NCBI GenBank assembly: GCA_001664005.1
Contig: CP016093.1
Span: forward strand, 1,867,001-1,931,000
Source of the DNA: Rhizobiales bacterium NRL2
Lineage (GTDB): Bacteria; Pseudomonadota; Alphaproteobacteria; Minwuiales; Minwuiaceae
Direction: 5' to 3'
Length of the DNA: 64,000 nucleotides
Below are positions 1 through 8,207 of this stretch, piece by piece; within the stretch, counting starts at the first letter, position 1, and each line of letters opens with the position of its first letter. The position numbers were made by a program, and so were the translations under genes. Below the pieces are notes generated by a model, which did no database searches, was not told where the DNA came from, and saw only the letters and a list, made by a program, of their open reading frames with translations.

Positions 1-631
1 AATGCATCAACAGGCTGGCGGCCACTTCGAGCATCGATATGTCGACCCGCTGGCCGAGGCCCGTCGTGGCCCGGGCTTCGAGCGCCGCGGTCACGCCGAT
101 GACCCCGTGCAGCGCCGAGAAGTACTCGAAGATCTGTGTGCCGCAGGGCGTGGGCGGCCCCTCCGGGTCGCCGGTCAGCTCCATGAGGCCGCTCAACGCC
201 TGGACGACCGAGTCGCCGCCCGGACGGTCGCGCCAGGGGCCGCTCTGGCCAAAGCTGGATATCCGCGTGAGGACAAGGCGCGAATTGATCCCATGCAGGC
301 TTTGCCAGGACAGCCCCAGCGTCTCCAGCGTGCCGGGCCGCAGATCCTCCAGTACCACGTCGGCCCGCGCCGCCAGCTCGGCCAGCTCCGCCTTGCCGCG
401 TTCCGACGACAGATCCAGGGCGACGCTTTTCTTGCCGCGGTCCAGCGTGGCGCCGATGGCCCCCTCGGGGTCGACTGTCAGCCTGCCGCCGAGACGCGAA
501 CCGGCTTCCACCTCGGGCGCCTGGACCTTGACGACCTCGGCGCCGCTGTCGGCGAGCATCAGGGCGGCGTGCCGCCCCGCGACCCCCGTCGCCAGCTCGA
601 GTATGCGAACGCCGCGGAGCGGCGCATTCAT
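1..631 (-). CDS. Family III (CaiB/BaiF) CoA-transferase, partial
   Basis: This gene reads leftward off the window edge; only its first 210 codons are present. The ATG at 631-629 begins MNAPLRGVRILELATGVAGR, the usual start of family III CoA-transferases, followed by HAALMLADSGAEVVKVQAPE and later DRGKKSVALDLSSERGK, all family hallmarks. These enzymes move CoA between carboxylic acids through an aspartyl-CoA intermediate. The expected catalytic Asp (169 in formyl-CoA transferase) lies in a motif like GxxIxD; here the matching segment is GTQIFEYF, and residue 169 is Glu (codon at 127-125). The family is clear and the substrate unknown. The missing Asp means activity should not be assumed. The plus-strand reading across the same bases resembles no protein I know and is a GC shadow. 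Confidence 0.9.
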   Translation of the reverse strand, partial: MNAPLRGVRILELATGVAGRHAALMLADSGAEVVKVQAPEVEAGSRLGGRLTVDPEGAIGATLDRGKKSVALDLSSERGKAELAELAARADVVLEDLRPGTLETLGLSWQSLHGINSRLVLTRISSFGQSGPWRDRPGGDSVVQALSGLMELTGDPEGPPTPCGTQIFEYFSALHGVIGVTAALEARATTGLGQRVDISMLEVAASLLMH

Positions 632-879
632 TGCCCGAGGCCCGCGCGCGTGATTCCTGAAGACATCGTTTGGCTCCTCCCCCATCCGCTGTCATTCCGA
701 CAGGGCCAACCTAGCACTGGCGTTCCGGAACGACCCCGGTGACGTTTTCAGACCTCATGCCCGAAAAGGGTACAGCTTCGGAGTTTCTGCAGGTGCCGTT
801 CTTGTCCATCGGAGGGGCCGGGGAGAGCGCCTTGAGCCTTCGATCCGGGCCAGTTGGTCGCGGCGTTCTCCGGTTCTGA

Positions 880-1854
880 TCAGGGCGGGCCGGCGCCCGG
901 TGCGACCGGACTCGCGTCCTCGTCCCGGACCACCTGCCGGCGCCGCTCACGATAGGTGATGTAGAGCCCCGAAGCGACCACCACTGCCGAACCGATCCAG
1001 GTCCAACGGTCCGGAACCTCGGCAAAGATGAGGTAGCCGAACAGGCCGGCGATGACGAGCTGGACGTAGGTAATCGGCGCCACCACCGAGGCGAGGCTGT
1101 ACTGGAAGGCCTTGATCACGAAGTACTGGCCGAAGCCGCCGAACACCCCGAGCAGGAAGTACAGGAGCCAGTGCAAGGCGGAGACGGGCCAGATGCCCGG
1201 TTCGACCAGGAAAAAGAGACCGGCGGCCACGGCGCCGACTAGCGCGGTGTAGGTGATCGTCGTTTCGGGCGTGTCGTCCGCAGCGATCTTGCGCGTCAGG
1301 ATCTGGTAGACGGAGAACATGATCATGTTGGCGACAACCAGGAGCATCGCCCAGTGGAAGCCGGCGCCGCCGGGCTGGATGATGATCAGTGCCCCGGCGA
1401 AGCCGACCGCGACCGCGGCCCAGCGCCTGGGCCCGACCTTCTCGCTCAGAAAGGGTACGGAAAGCGCGGTGACCACGATCGGTGTCGTGAAGACGATTGC
1501 CATGGCCACCGCGAGTTCAAGGTAACGCAGCGCGTAGACGAAGAATGCCGTCGAGACGAACAGCAGCAGCGAGCGCACCAGCTGGATGCCCGGTCGTTGG
1601 CTTCGGAACAGGCCGGTGCCGTGCCACGGCAGGAAGACGACGATCATGACCAGGAGATGACCGGCATAGCGCGCCCACACGATCTGGCCGCTGGGGTAGA
1701 AGTCGTTGAGGTACTTGACGCCGGCATTCATGGCCGGCAGGACCAGGCTGGCCAGGAGCATGAATGCAATGCCCACGAGATTCTCGCGCGGCGTCGGATC
1801 GGCCCGAAAATGATGCCTCGGGCGGGCGGCGCCCCTGGATCGCGGCATGCTCAT
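880..1854 (-). CDS. EamA/DMT-family inner-membrane transporter
   Basis: A 324-residue protein with about ten hydrophobic segments arranged as two EamA-type five-helix repeats (roughly residues 25-155 and 170-300). The first begins with LVGIAFMLLASLVLPAMNAG and the second contains a PITYVQLVIAGLFGYLIF segment, both typical of drug/metabolite exporters of the DMT superfamily. It probably exports a small metabolite or amino acid; the substrate cannot be read from sequence. The N-terminal 25 residues are basic and cytoplasmic, and the C-terminal tail is hydrophilic. The start is the ATG at 1854, with a second Met two codons later; neither has a strong Shine-Dalgarno. It stands alone, with 248 bp to the CoA-transferase on the same strand. 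Confidence 0.88.
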   Translation of the reverse strand: MSMPRSRGAARPRHHFRADPTPRENLVGIAFMLLASLVLPAMNAGVKYLNDFYPSGQIVWARYAGHLLVMIVVFLPWHGTGLFRSQRPGIQLVRSLLLFVSTAFFVYALRYLELAVAMAIVFTTPIVVTALSVPFLSEKVGPRRWAAVAVGFAGALIIIQPGGAGFHWAMLLVVANMIMFSVYQILTRKIAADDTPETTITYTALVGAVAAGLFFLVEPGIWPVSALHWLLYFLLGVFGGFGQYFVIKAFQYSLASVVAPITYVQLVIAGLFGYLIFAEVPDRWTWIGSAVVVASGLYITYRERRRQVVRDEDASPVAPGAGPP

Positions 1855-2299
1855 GACTCACGAGCCGTGAACGGCACGGAAAATTCGGCTGAATGGCCCA
1901 TCGTCTCTGGCCTCCCCGCTCATCGATAACGCGCAAGAAGGCCGCCAGGCCATGCCGAATATGCAGAGGCACCGTACATCCGGTTGTCAGGCAGGCCTCG
2001 GCTGAAGGTCTGGCCGATGCAGTGTGCCCCAGGTTGGCTTTTCGGCCGGCTCTCAACGGCGCTTGAGTGATCGTCGAACCCGTTCGACGACAGAAGGGCA
2101 GGCTCGTTGCGCCCGAACTTCACCGTCGCTTGCGGGCCTTCGCTGTCCGGGTTGGCCTGGATCCGGGCCATGACCAGAACTTCCTTGCTCCGATCATCCC
2201 GGCTGGCTGGGTCCCGTCATAACGGGTTCACGGCCTGAGCGAATGTAATGAAGATCGGATCTTCTGCCCCATGCGGGCGCTGAGCTGGAGCCGGATGCA
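1855..2299. other. Intergenic region, 445 bp, between divergent genes
   Basis: This stretch separates the leftward DMT transporter from the rightward hydroxyacid dehydrogenase. The only coding candidate is a weak 83-codon minus-strand frame, listed separately. I see no tRNA, no convincing sigma-70 pair and no strong terminator hairpin. Both flanking promoters should lie here. Confidence 0.6.
1920..2171 (-). CDS. Possible small hypothetical protein (83 aa)
   Basis: A short frame beginning MARIQANPDSEG with an AAGGAAG Shine-Dalgarno-like sequence about nine bases upstream of the ATG at 2171. It is hydrophilic, with no signal peptide, membrane segment or domain I recognise. Its composition is less Arg/Pro-rich than most shadow frames nearby, and it fills a gap that is otherwise empty. 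It could be a small gene, the remnant of a larger one, or chance. Confidence 0.25.
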   Translation of the reverse strand: MARIQANPDSEGPQATVKFGRNEPALLSSNGFDDHSSAVESRPKSQPGAHCIGQTFSRGLPDNRMYGASAYSAWPGGLLARYR

Positions 2300-3355
2300 G
2301 TGCCGAATGTTCTGACGCTTGTGCCGCTGTCCGATACCGACCGGCAACGGATCGAGGCCGTCGATCCGTCGGTCCGACTTATTGACGCCGGCGGCTGGTT
2401 CGATGGCGAGTACCGCGAGACCTGGCCCCGATACGCGGTCGACCTCTATGTCGCGCCCGACAGTGCCGGCAAGGCCTCCCGCTCCGAACGCGATGCCCTG
2501 CTTGCCGAGGCCGGGATCGTTCTCGGCGGCTGGCCATTCCCGCTCGATCTGCGTGCCCGGGCGCCGGGGCTCCGTTGGTTCCACCAGCGCCCGGCCGGGG
2601 CAAGCAACCTCCGGCTCGGCGATCTGTGGGGCAGTGACGTCGTCGTCACGACTTCCCGCGGCCTGGCCAACGCGCTGCCGGCCGCGGAGTATGTCGTCGG
2701 CGGCATCCTGCACTTCGCCAGGGCCTTCGATCGGGCTGCGGCGGACCAGGCCAGCCGCCACGTCGACCGGCACGCCTATCGACCATGGCTGTTGGCGGGC
2801 AAGACCGTCTGCATCGTCGGCGCAGGCGGCATCGGCGCCGAAGCCGGCCGGCTGTGCGCCGCGCTCGGCATGCGCGTCGTGGGCACGCGGCGCCGGCCGC
2901 CCGAAGGTGCCGATGACCGGCCGGAGGGTTTTGCCGAGATTGGCGGCCCGGGGGACCTCCACAGACTGCTGGAACAAAGCGATGTCGTCGCGATCTGCTG
3001 CCAGTGGACGCCCGAGACCACCCGCCTGATCGATGCGGCGGCGCTGGCGGCGATGAAGCAAGGCGGGATCGTGATCAACGTCGCCCGAGGCGAAATCGTC
3101 GACGAGGACGCGCTGGTTGACGCGCTCGATTCAGGGCATATCGGCGGAGCCGTGCTCGACGTCTATGCGGGCGAGTTCGAGCATCCCCCGCCCGAACGGC
3201 TCTGGGGCCATCCGCGCATCCTTCTGACGCCGCATATCTCGACCGGCAGTGATGTGAACCGCCACCGGTCGATCGATCTCTTCTGCGAGAACCTTCGCGC
3301 ATGGCTCGCGGGGCGCCCGCTTGCGAACGTCGTCGACTGGGGACGGGGCTATTGA
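2300..3355 (+). CDS. D-isomer-specific 2-hydroxyacid dehydrogenase
   Basis: A 351-residue NAD(P)-dependent oxidoreductase expected to interconvert a 2-keto acid and its D-2-hydroxy acid in the cytoplasm. The Rossmann motif GAGGIGAEAGRL sits near residue 175. The three catalytic elements are visible: Arg in NVARGEIVDEDAL (about 263), an acidic residue in DVYAGEFEHPPPERLW (about 290), and His in LLTPHIS (about 312). The start is a GTG at 2300; the nearby ATG at 2295 is out of frame. Length and architecture match glyoxylate/hydroxypyruvate reductase-like members, but the substrate cannot be assigned. It converges on the molybdenum hydroxylase operon, with 111 bp between the two stops. Confidence 0.9.
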   Translation: MPNVLTLVPLSDTDRQRIEAVDPSVRLIDAGGWFDGEYRETWPRYAVDLYVAPDSAGKASRSERDALLAEAGIVLGGWPFPLDLRARAPGLRWFHQRPAGASNLRLGDLWGSDVVVTTSRGLANALPAAEYVVGGILHFARAFDRAAADQASRHVDRHAYRPWLLAGKTVCIVGAGGIGAEAGRLCAALGMRVVGTRRRPPEGADDRPEGFAEIGGPGDLHRLLEQSDVVAICCQWTPETTRLIDAAALAAMKQGGIVINVARGEIVDEDALVDALDSGHIGGAVLDVYAGEFEHPPPERLWGHPRILLTPHISTGSDVNRHRSIDLFCENLRAWLAGRPLANVVDWGRGY

Positions 3356-3466
3356 TCCGGCATGCGACATGGTCGCCGAGGCAGGACGAGCCGATCATCA
3401 ACGGTCGCGAGACCACCAAACTCTGAAGAGCGCCAACCTACAATCGCGGGCTCAAAGGGGAGCAGG

Positions 3467-3973
3467 TCAGTCAGTGCGCCATGTGGAGGTCTCGCCTCGG
3501 AGTTCCACCGCCGCCGCCAGCACGGCGTCGACAATGAACTGGTAGCCTGTGCAACGGCAAATGTTCCCGCTTAGCCAGTCCCGAACCTGAGCCTCGGTCG
3601 GATCGGGGTTCTCATCCAGCAGCGCTACCGCCGTGACCAGGAAACCGGGCGTGCAGAACCCGCACTGCAGGGCATGGTGCCGTTTGAAGGCTGCCTGGAC
3701 GGGGTGGAGCCGGTCGCCGTCCGCGAGTCCCTCTACTGTTTCGATCTTGCCGCCGTCCGCCTGACAGGCGAGAGCCAGGCAGGACCGGGTCAGCGCACCG
3801 TCGAGTTTGACCGTACAGGCGCCGCATGCGCCGTGCTCGCATCCGAGATGCGTGCCGGTGAGACCCAGTTCGTCCCGCAGGAAATCAGCGAGCGTCCGCC
3901 GGACGTCGGTCTCCCGCCTGTGGATTTCGCCGTTGACCTCGATTGTGACGGGGCGGCGCTTCGACGGTTTCAT
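3467..3973 (-). CDS. Molybdenum hydroxylase small subunit, two [2Fe-2S] clusters (CoxS-like)
   Basis: A 168-residue electron-transfer subunit of a xanthine dehydrogenase/CO dehydrogenase-family enzyme. The N-terminal plant-ferredoxin-type cluster uses Cys45, 50, 53 and 65 (GCEHGACGACTVKLDG, then SCLALAC). The C-terminal cluster uses Cys104, 107, 139 and 141 (QCGFCTPGF and NICRCTGYQ). All eight ligands are present. The frame stays open much further upstream, but the ATG at 3973 overlaps the stop of the FAD-subunit gene by four bases (ATGA) and gives the normal family length, so that start is preferred. It is the last gene of the hydrolase-large-medium-small operon and should pass electrons from the Mo centre to FAD. 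Confidence 0.93.
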   Translation of the reverse strand: MKPSKRRPVTIEVNGEIHRRETDVRRTLADFLRDELGLTGTHLGCEHGACGACTVKLDGALTRSCLALACQADGGKIETVEGLADGDRLHPVQAAFKRHHALQCGFCTPGFLVTAVALLDENPDPTEAQVRDWLSGNICRCTGYQFIVDAVLAAAVELRGETSTWRTD

Positions 3974-4854
3974 CTGACGTTCGCCTCCTTCTCGGCACGG
4001 GTCGCTGCGGTCGAAAGCACCTGTTCCACCAGATGGCCGGCGAGGGCCCGACGATAATCGGCGCTGGCATGGATGTCGGATCCAGGCTCGAGACGGGTCA
4101 TGACCTCTGCGGCGAAATCGCCGAAGGATGCATCGGTCATCCGTTGCCCGATAATGGCCGTGTCGGTGAGCGCAAACCGTTCCGGTCGACCTGATGCGCC
4201 GCCAACCGCGACGCTCGCCGATGCGATCGAACCGTCGTCGGACAGGCGGACCATGCCAGCGACGCCCACGAGCGCGAAATCGCCGTGCCGCCTCGAAATC
4301 TCGTTGAATGCGTAGCCGGTCCGCGGCGCGGCCGCCGACATTCGGACGGCGGTCACCATCTCCTCCGGCTCCAGTCCCGTGACCAGCGCATCGTAGAAGA
4401 ATTCGTCCGCGCTGAGGCTGCGCGTGGCCCTGCCGGAGGTCAGCACGAACTCGCATTCGAGCAATGTCGCGCAGATCGGCAGCTCCGCTGCGGGGTCGGC
4501 ATGGCACATCGAGCCGATGACAGTGCCACGGCTGCGGGTTGCGACATGGCCTATCATGGCGCTTGCCTCGGCCAGCAGAGGCAGGTGACGACGCACCTCG
4601 GGATCCGTCTCCAGCCTGCGTTGCCGCACCATGGGGGCGAACGTCACGGTGCCGTCCTCGGTGCTGATCGTTCCGAACTCGCGGACACGCGCAATGTCGA
4701 TGACAACTTCCGGGGCCGCCATGCGAAGGTTGAGGAGCGGCATCAGGCTCTGACCGCCGGCGATGATTTTCGCCACGTCGCCATACTCTGCGAGAAGCTC
4801 GAGACAGCCCTCCAGAGTGTCGGGTGCGGCAAAAGCGAATGCGGGCGGTTTCAT
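3970..4854 (-). CDS. Molybdenum hydroxylase FAD-binding medium subunit (CoxM-like)
   Basis: A 294-residue flavoprotein subunit. FAD-binding signatures are visible: AGGQSLMPLLNLR near residue 33 and TRSRGTVIGSMCHADPAAEL near residue 107. The C-terminal CO-dehydrogenase flavoprotein domain (about residues 180-280) includes VGVAGMVRLSDDG. It should take electrons from the iron-sulphur subunit and hand them to the final acceptor. Its ATG overlaps the large-subunit stop by four bases, and its own stop overlaps the small-subunit start by four, so the three subunits are translationally coupled and probably made in equal amounts. Confidence 0.93.
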   Translation of the reverse strand: MKPPAFAFAAPDTLEGCLELLAEYGDVAKIIAGGQSLMPLLNLRMAAPEVVIDIARVREFGTISTEDGTVTFAPMVRQRRLETDPEVRRHLPLLAEASAMIGHVATRSRGTVIGSMCHADPAAELPICATLLECEFVLTSGRATRSLSADEFFYDALVTGLEPEEMVTAVRMSAAAPRTGYAFNEISRRHGDFALVGVAGMVRLSDDGSIASASVAVGGASGRPERFALTDTAIIGQRMTDASFGDFAAEVMTRLEPGSDIHASADYRRALAGHLVEQVLSTAATRAEKEANVR

Positions 4855-7187
4855 ATGGCGCCCCCGGTTGCGTGGGAACGCTCCCGAAGGAGGAGGAAGA
4901 GGTCGCTTTCGCTGAACGGCACTGAGGTAAGACGGATGCCGAAGGGCTCGAGCGCGTTCTCGACCGCGGCCGAGATCACCGCCGGCACAGGGATGGTGCC
5001 GCCCTGGCCGGCGCCCTTCATCCCAAGGGGGTTGAGGGGACTGGGCGTCGCGAGATGGTCGATCTCCACACGCGGAACGTCCATCGACGTTGCCATGAGA
5101 TAGTCCATGAAGGTGCCGGTCAGGATCTGGCCCTCATCGTCGTAGACCACCTTTTCGAAGAAGGTGTTGCCGATACCGAGTGAGACGCCGCCGATCACCT
5201 GGCCGTCGACGATCAGCGGATTGGCGAGATTGCCGAAGTCCTCGACAGCGATGTAGCGCAGGATTTCAACCTTGCAGGTTGCGGGATTCACCTCGACCAG
5301 TGCGACGTGACAACCGGTTGCGAAGGTGTTGGTGGGCGGGCTGAAACTTGCGGTCGTGCTCATCCCGGGCCCGAAATCGGGCAGTGGCAAGGGTGTTCCG
5401 GATTCGCCAAGCGACGTCTTGACGATCCGGTCGAGCCCGACCCTGCGGCTGGGGTCGGACCTCAGCTGCACGTGGCCGTCAACCAGTTCCAACTCTTCGG
5501 GCCGGGCCTGCAACAGTACGGCGCCAATGCCGCAGGCCCGCTCGCTAAGTTGCTTCGCGGCTGCATTCACCGCATTGCCGGTGACGACGCCGGCACGGCT
5601 CGCGAACGTCCCGATGCTGTATTCGACAAGGTCCGTATTGCCGGTCAGCACCTTGACCTTCTCGAAGGGAACGCCGAGTTCGTCCGCTGCGATCTGCGCG
5701 AACGACGTCTTCTGCCCCTGGCCCTGGCTCGGTGTTCCCATCCGCACGGTGACGCCACCGTCGGCTTCGATCGTCATGCCGACCTCTTCGAAGGGGCCGA
5801 GCCCGGTGTCCTCGACGCAGCAGGCAATGCCGATGCCGCGATAGCGGCCCGCATCCCGGTGCGCGCGGCACTCTTCGCGAACGGTCTCGTAGTCGAGCAT
5901 CTCGAGCGCACGTTCCATCAGCGCCGGCACATTGCCGCTGTCATATGTTCGCCGCGTGCCATCGCGGGAGATGAAGCCGACGTCGTAGGGGTATTCTTCC
6001 GGACGGATCAGGTTGCGGCGTCGAAGGTCCGCCGGATCGATGCCGAGCTCCCGGCCCGCCTTGTCGAGCAGGCGCTCCGTCACGTAGCAGGCCTGGGGCC
6101 GGCCGGCGCCGCGGACCGGTGCCACAGGCACGGTGTTCGTATAGACGACGCTGCACTCGACCGCATAGTTCGGGACGCGGTAGGGCCCGGGGATGTTGAC
6201 CGCGGTCAGCAGCGGGACGACCGGTCCCCAGGGGGTGTAGGCGCCTGTGTCGTGAAGGAAGCGGCCCCGGATTCCCAGGATCACGCCCTCCTTCGTGGTG
6301 GCCAGTTCCAGATCGTGAAGCTGCGTGCGCTCGTGATAGGACGCCGTCAGGTGCTCACGCCGGTCCTCGATCCATTTCACGGGCCTGTTCAGCTGTCTGG
6401 CGAGTACAGGGATCAGCAGGTCTTCGGTGTAGGTCAGCCCCTTGTAGCCAAAACCGCCGCCGACATCGGGGTTGAGGACCTGGACCTGTCGCTCGGGCAG
6501 CCCGAGGGCCGCTGCAATCGCGGTGCGATGAACGTAAGGCACCTGGGAGACATTCCAGACGACAAGCCGGTCCTCGAACGCGTTCCAGTAGGCGACGATA
6601 CCGCGGGTCTCCATGGCCTGACCCGCGCCGCGCTGGATCTGCAGACGCTCGCTGACGATGCAGGCTGCGCCTGCGAAGGCCTTGTCGACATCTCCGGTCT
6701 CGACCTTGATCGCGGCAGCGAGGTTTGAGGACATGTCCTCGTGGACGCGTCCCGATGGGACCGTGAGGGCCGACTCGAGGTCAATCACGGCCGGCATGGC
6801 GTCATAGTCGACAAGCACGAGTTCGGCCGCATCCTCGGCCACATAGCGGTCCTCTGCGACGACCGCGGCGACCGGTTCCCCGACATAGCGCACGACACCG
6901 TCGGCAAGCACCGCGGGGCCACGCGGATGGGTCAGCGCCGGGTTGGGATGACAATCCGGCAGCACGCGCGCCGCGGGCGGCAAGTCGGCCGCGGTGACTA
7001 TCGTGACGACGCCTTCAACCGCCCGCGCCGCCGAAGCGTCAACCTGGATCCGGGCGTGCGCGGTCTGGCTGCGGACGATGACGACGTGCACCATGCCGGG
7101 GAAACGGATGTCGTCGATATAGCAGCCTTCACCGCGGATCAGCCTGTCATCCTCGGAGCGGACCTGCCGCTTGCCGAACTCGCCCAT
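4851..7187 (-). CDS. Molybdenum hydroxylase large subunit (CoxL-like, form II type)
   Basis: A 778-residue molybdopterin-binding subunit with an N-terminal a/b hammerhead (about 1-130) and two Mo-binding domains. Cofactor-binding motifs include DVGGGFGYKG and GQGQKTSFAQIAADELG. The active-site loop reads VAPVRGAGRPQA, resembling the AYRGAGR loop of form II enzymes and not the AYxCSFR loop of true CO dehydrogenases, so an aromatic, heterocycle or aldehyde substrate is more likely than CO. Near the C-terminus the conserved KGxGExG, which carries the base Glu of the family, reads KGAGQGG: residue 728 is Gln (codon 5006-5004). The frame runs 29 codons further upstream into the hydrolase gene; the ATG at 7187 gives the family N-terminus MGEFGKRQVRSEDDRL and lies 13 bp after the hydrolase stop. 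Confidence 0.92.
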   Translation of the reverse strand: MGEFGKRQVRSEDDRLIRGEGCYIDDIRFPGMVHVVIVRSQTAHARIQVDASAARAVEGVVTIVTAADLPPAARVLPDCHPNPALTHPRGPAVLADGVVRYVGEPVAAVVAEDRYVAEDAAELVLVDYDAMPAVIDLESALTVPSGRVHEDMSSNLAAAIKVETGDVDKAFAGAACIVSERLQIQRGAGQAMETRGIVAYWNAFEDRLVVWNVSQVPYVHRTAIAAALGLPERQVQVLNPDVGGGFGYKGLTYTEDLLIPVLARQLNRPVKWIEDRREHLTASYHERTQLHDLELATTKEGVILGIRGRFLHDTGAYTPWGPVVPLLTAVNIPGPYRVPNYAVECSVVYTNTVPVAPVRGAGRPQACYVTERLLDKAGRELGIDPADLRRRNLIRPEEYPYDVGFISRDGTRRTYDSGNVPALMERALEMLDYETVREECRAHRDAGRYRGIGIACCVEDTGLGPFEEVGMTIEADGGVTVRMGTPSQGQGQKTSFAQIAADELGVPFEKVKVLTGNTDLVEYSIGTFASRAGVVTGNAVNAAAKQLSERACGIGAVLLQARPEELELVDGHVQLRSDPSRRVGLDRIVKTSLGESGTPLPLPDFGPGMSTTASFSPPTNTFATGCHVALVEVNPATCKVEILRYIAVEDFGNLANPLIVDGQVIGGVSLGIGNTFFEKVVYDDEGQILTGTFMDYLMATSMDVPRVEIDHLATPSPLNPLGMKGAGQGGTIPVPAVISAAVENALEPFGIRLTSVPFSESDLFLLLRERSHATGGAI

Positions 7188-7200
7188 CGCCCGTACTCCG

Positions 7201-8028
7201 CTACTGCTTCGAGACGAAATCAAGGACGATACGCGTGGCTTCCTCAGGCTTTTCGACGAAGGGAATGTGACCACCGTCCTGCATCACCACCAGTTCCGCG
7301 CCCGGCGTGTTCTCCGCGATGATCTCGCTGAGCCTGAGGGGGATCAGGTGATCATTGGCAGAGCCGACGACGAGGGTCGGGCTCGTTATCCCGCCAAGAC
7401 GGTCCGTGAACTTCGGTTCGCCGGCCTGCTCGGGCAGTTCGCGACCCCAGGCGAGAACAGAGCGGACAAACTCGAGATACCGCTCAGGGCTGTTCTGGCG
7501 AATGATTTTCTGGTTCGCCAGCATCTGCTGATAGCCCGCGTCGCTGTTGATGAACTCCCGGGACAGCGTCCAGAGAGCCATGTAGTCGGCGACTTCAGCG
7601 CTGAAGCCGAGCTTCTCGATCAGCCGCTTGCGCAGATCGAAATTCAATACCGCAGCGCGGTCCAGCTCGCTGAAGGCGCCGACGACGACGAGACTGCGAA
7701 CTAGCTCCGGAGCCTGTTCGGCAAGCGCAAGCGCCATGGCGCCGCCGAGCGAGGTGCCGAGTACATGCACGGGACCGACATCCAGCTTCGGTATCAGCTC
7801 CGCAAAATCGGTGGCCCATTCCTCGACCGTATAGGGGCGGTCTCCTGCGCCGGACTGACCAATGCCCCGCGGATCCACGGCGTGGACGGCCATGCTCTTC
7901 GCCAGGAGCGGCGTCGCGAGCCGGTAATACTGATGATCGAGACCGAGGCCGGGGATCAGGAGGATCGGCGCGCCATTTCCCTCCTGGTGGACGAAGATGT
8001 CGACGCCTCGCACCTGGAACTGCGGCAT
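7201..8028 (-). CDS. Alpha/beta hydrolase, 3-oxoadipate enol-lactonase-like
   Basis: A 275-residue single-domain alpha/beta hydrolase. The oxyanion region is LLIPGLGLDHQYY (about 23-35), the nucleophile elbow is GTSLGG with Ser near 93, the acid is in SANDHLIP (about 225), and the catalytic His is in DGGHIPFVEKPEE (about 253). Architecture and length resemble enol-lactone and C-C bond hydrolases of aromatic-degradation pathways. It is the first gene of the operon that continues with the three hydroxylase subunits, so it may hydrolyse a ring-opened, lactone or amide product of the hydroxylation. The ATG has a GGGGAG ribosome site. Specificity is inference. Confidence 0.9.
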   Translation of the reverse strand: MPQFQVRGVDIFVHQEGNGAPILLIPGLGLDHQYYRLATPLLAKSMAVHAVDPRGIGQSGAGDRPYTVEEWATDFAELIPKLDVGPVHVLGTSLGGAMALALAEQAPELVRSLVVVGAFSELDRAAVLNFDLRKRLIEKLGFSAEVADYMALWTLSREFINSDAGYQQMLANQKIIRQNSPERYLEFVRSVLAWGRELPEQAGEPKFTDRLGGITSPTLVVGSANDHLIPLRLSEIIAENTPGAELVVMQDGGHIPFVEKPEEATRIVLDFVSKQ

Positions 8029-8147
8029 TGTTTTCTCCCCTTGCTCTTGCCGAACTCTGACGCTCCGGACCGGTATATGTCAACAGACCGTATTATGGGT
8101 TTTATGCTGGCACTCGCATTTTTTTGGTGCCTATGCGAACCATATGC

Positions 8148-8179
8148 TTGGACATTAAGGTAGAAAATTGTATGACAAT
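8148..8179 (+). promoter_or_regulatory. Predicted promoter with GntR/FCD operator dyad
   Basis: In the AT-rich gap between the divergent hydrolase operon and gntR there is a possible sigma-70-type pair, TTGGAC (8148-8153), 17 bases, TATGAC (8171-8176), reading toward gntR. A perfect inverted repeat ATTGT-ATG-ACAAT (8167-8179) lies across the -10 box. FCD-subfamily GntR proteins bind short dyads of the TNGTNNNACNA type, and this site fits. Location suggests autorepression and possibly control of the divergent catabolic operon. This is a prediction from sequence only. Confidence 0.45.
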
Positions 8180-8207
8180 ATGATTAATCCAACCAAGGAG
8201 AATTTGG

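Noticed and set aside
2-742. Plus-strand 246-codon frame at the left edge
   Set aside because: The minus strand encodes an evident family III CoA-transferase over the same bases.
4851-7187. Aerobic CO dehydrogenase (CoxL) proper
   Set aside because: The active-site loop reads PVRGAGR, not AYxCSFR with its catalytic Cys, and the base Glu is Gln; only membership in the molybdenum hydroxylase family is supported.
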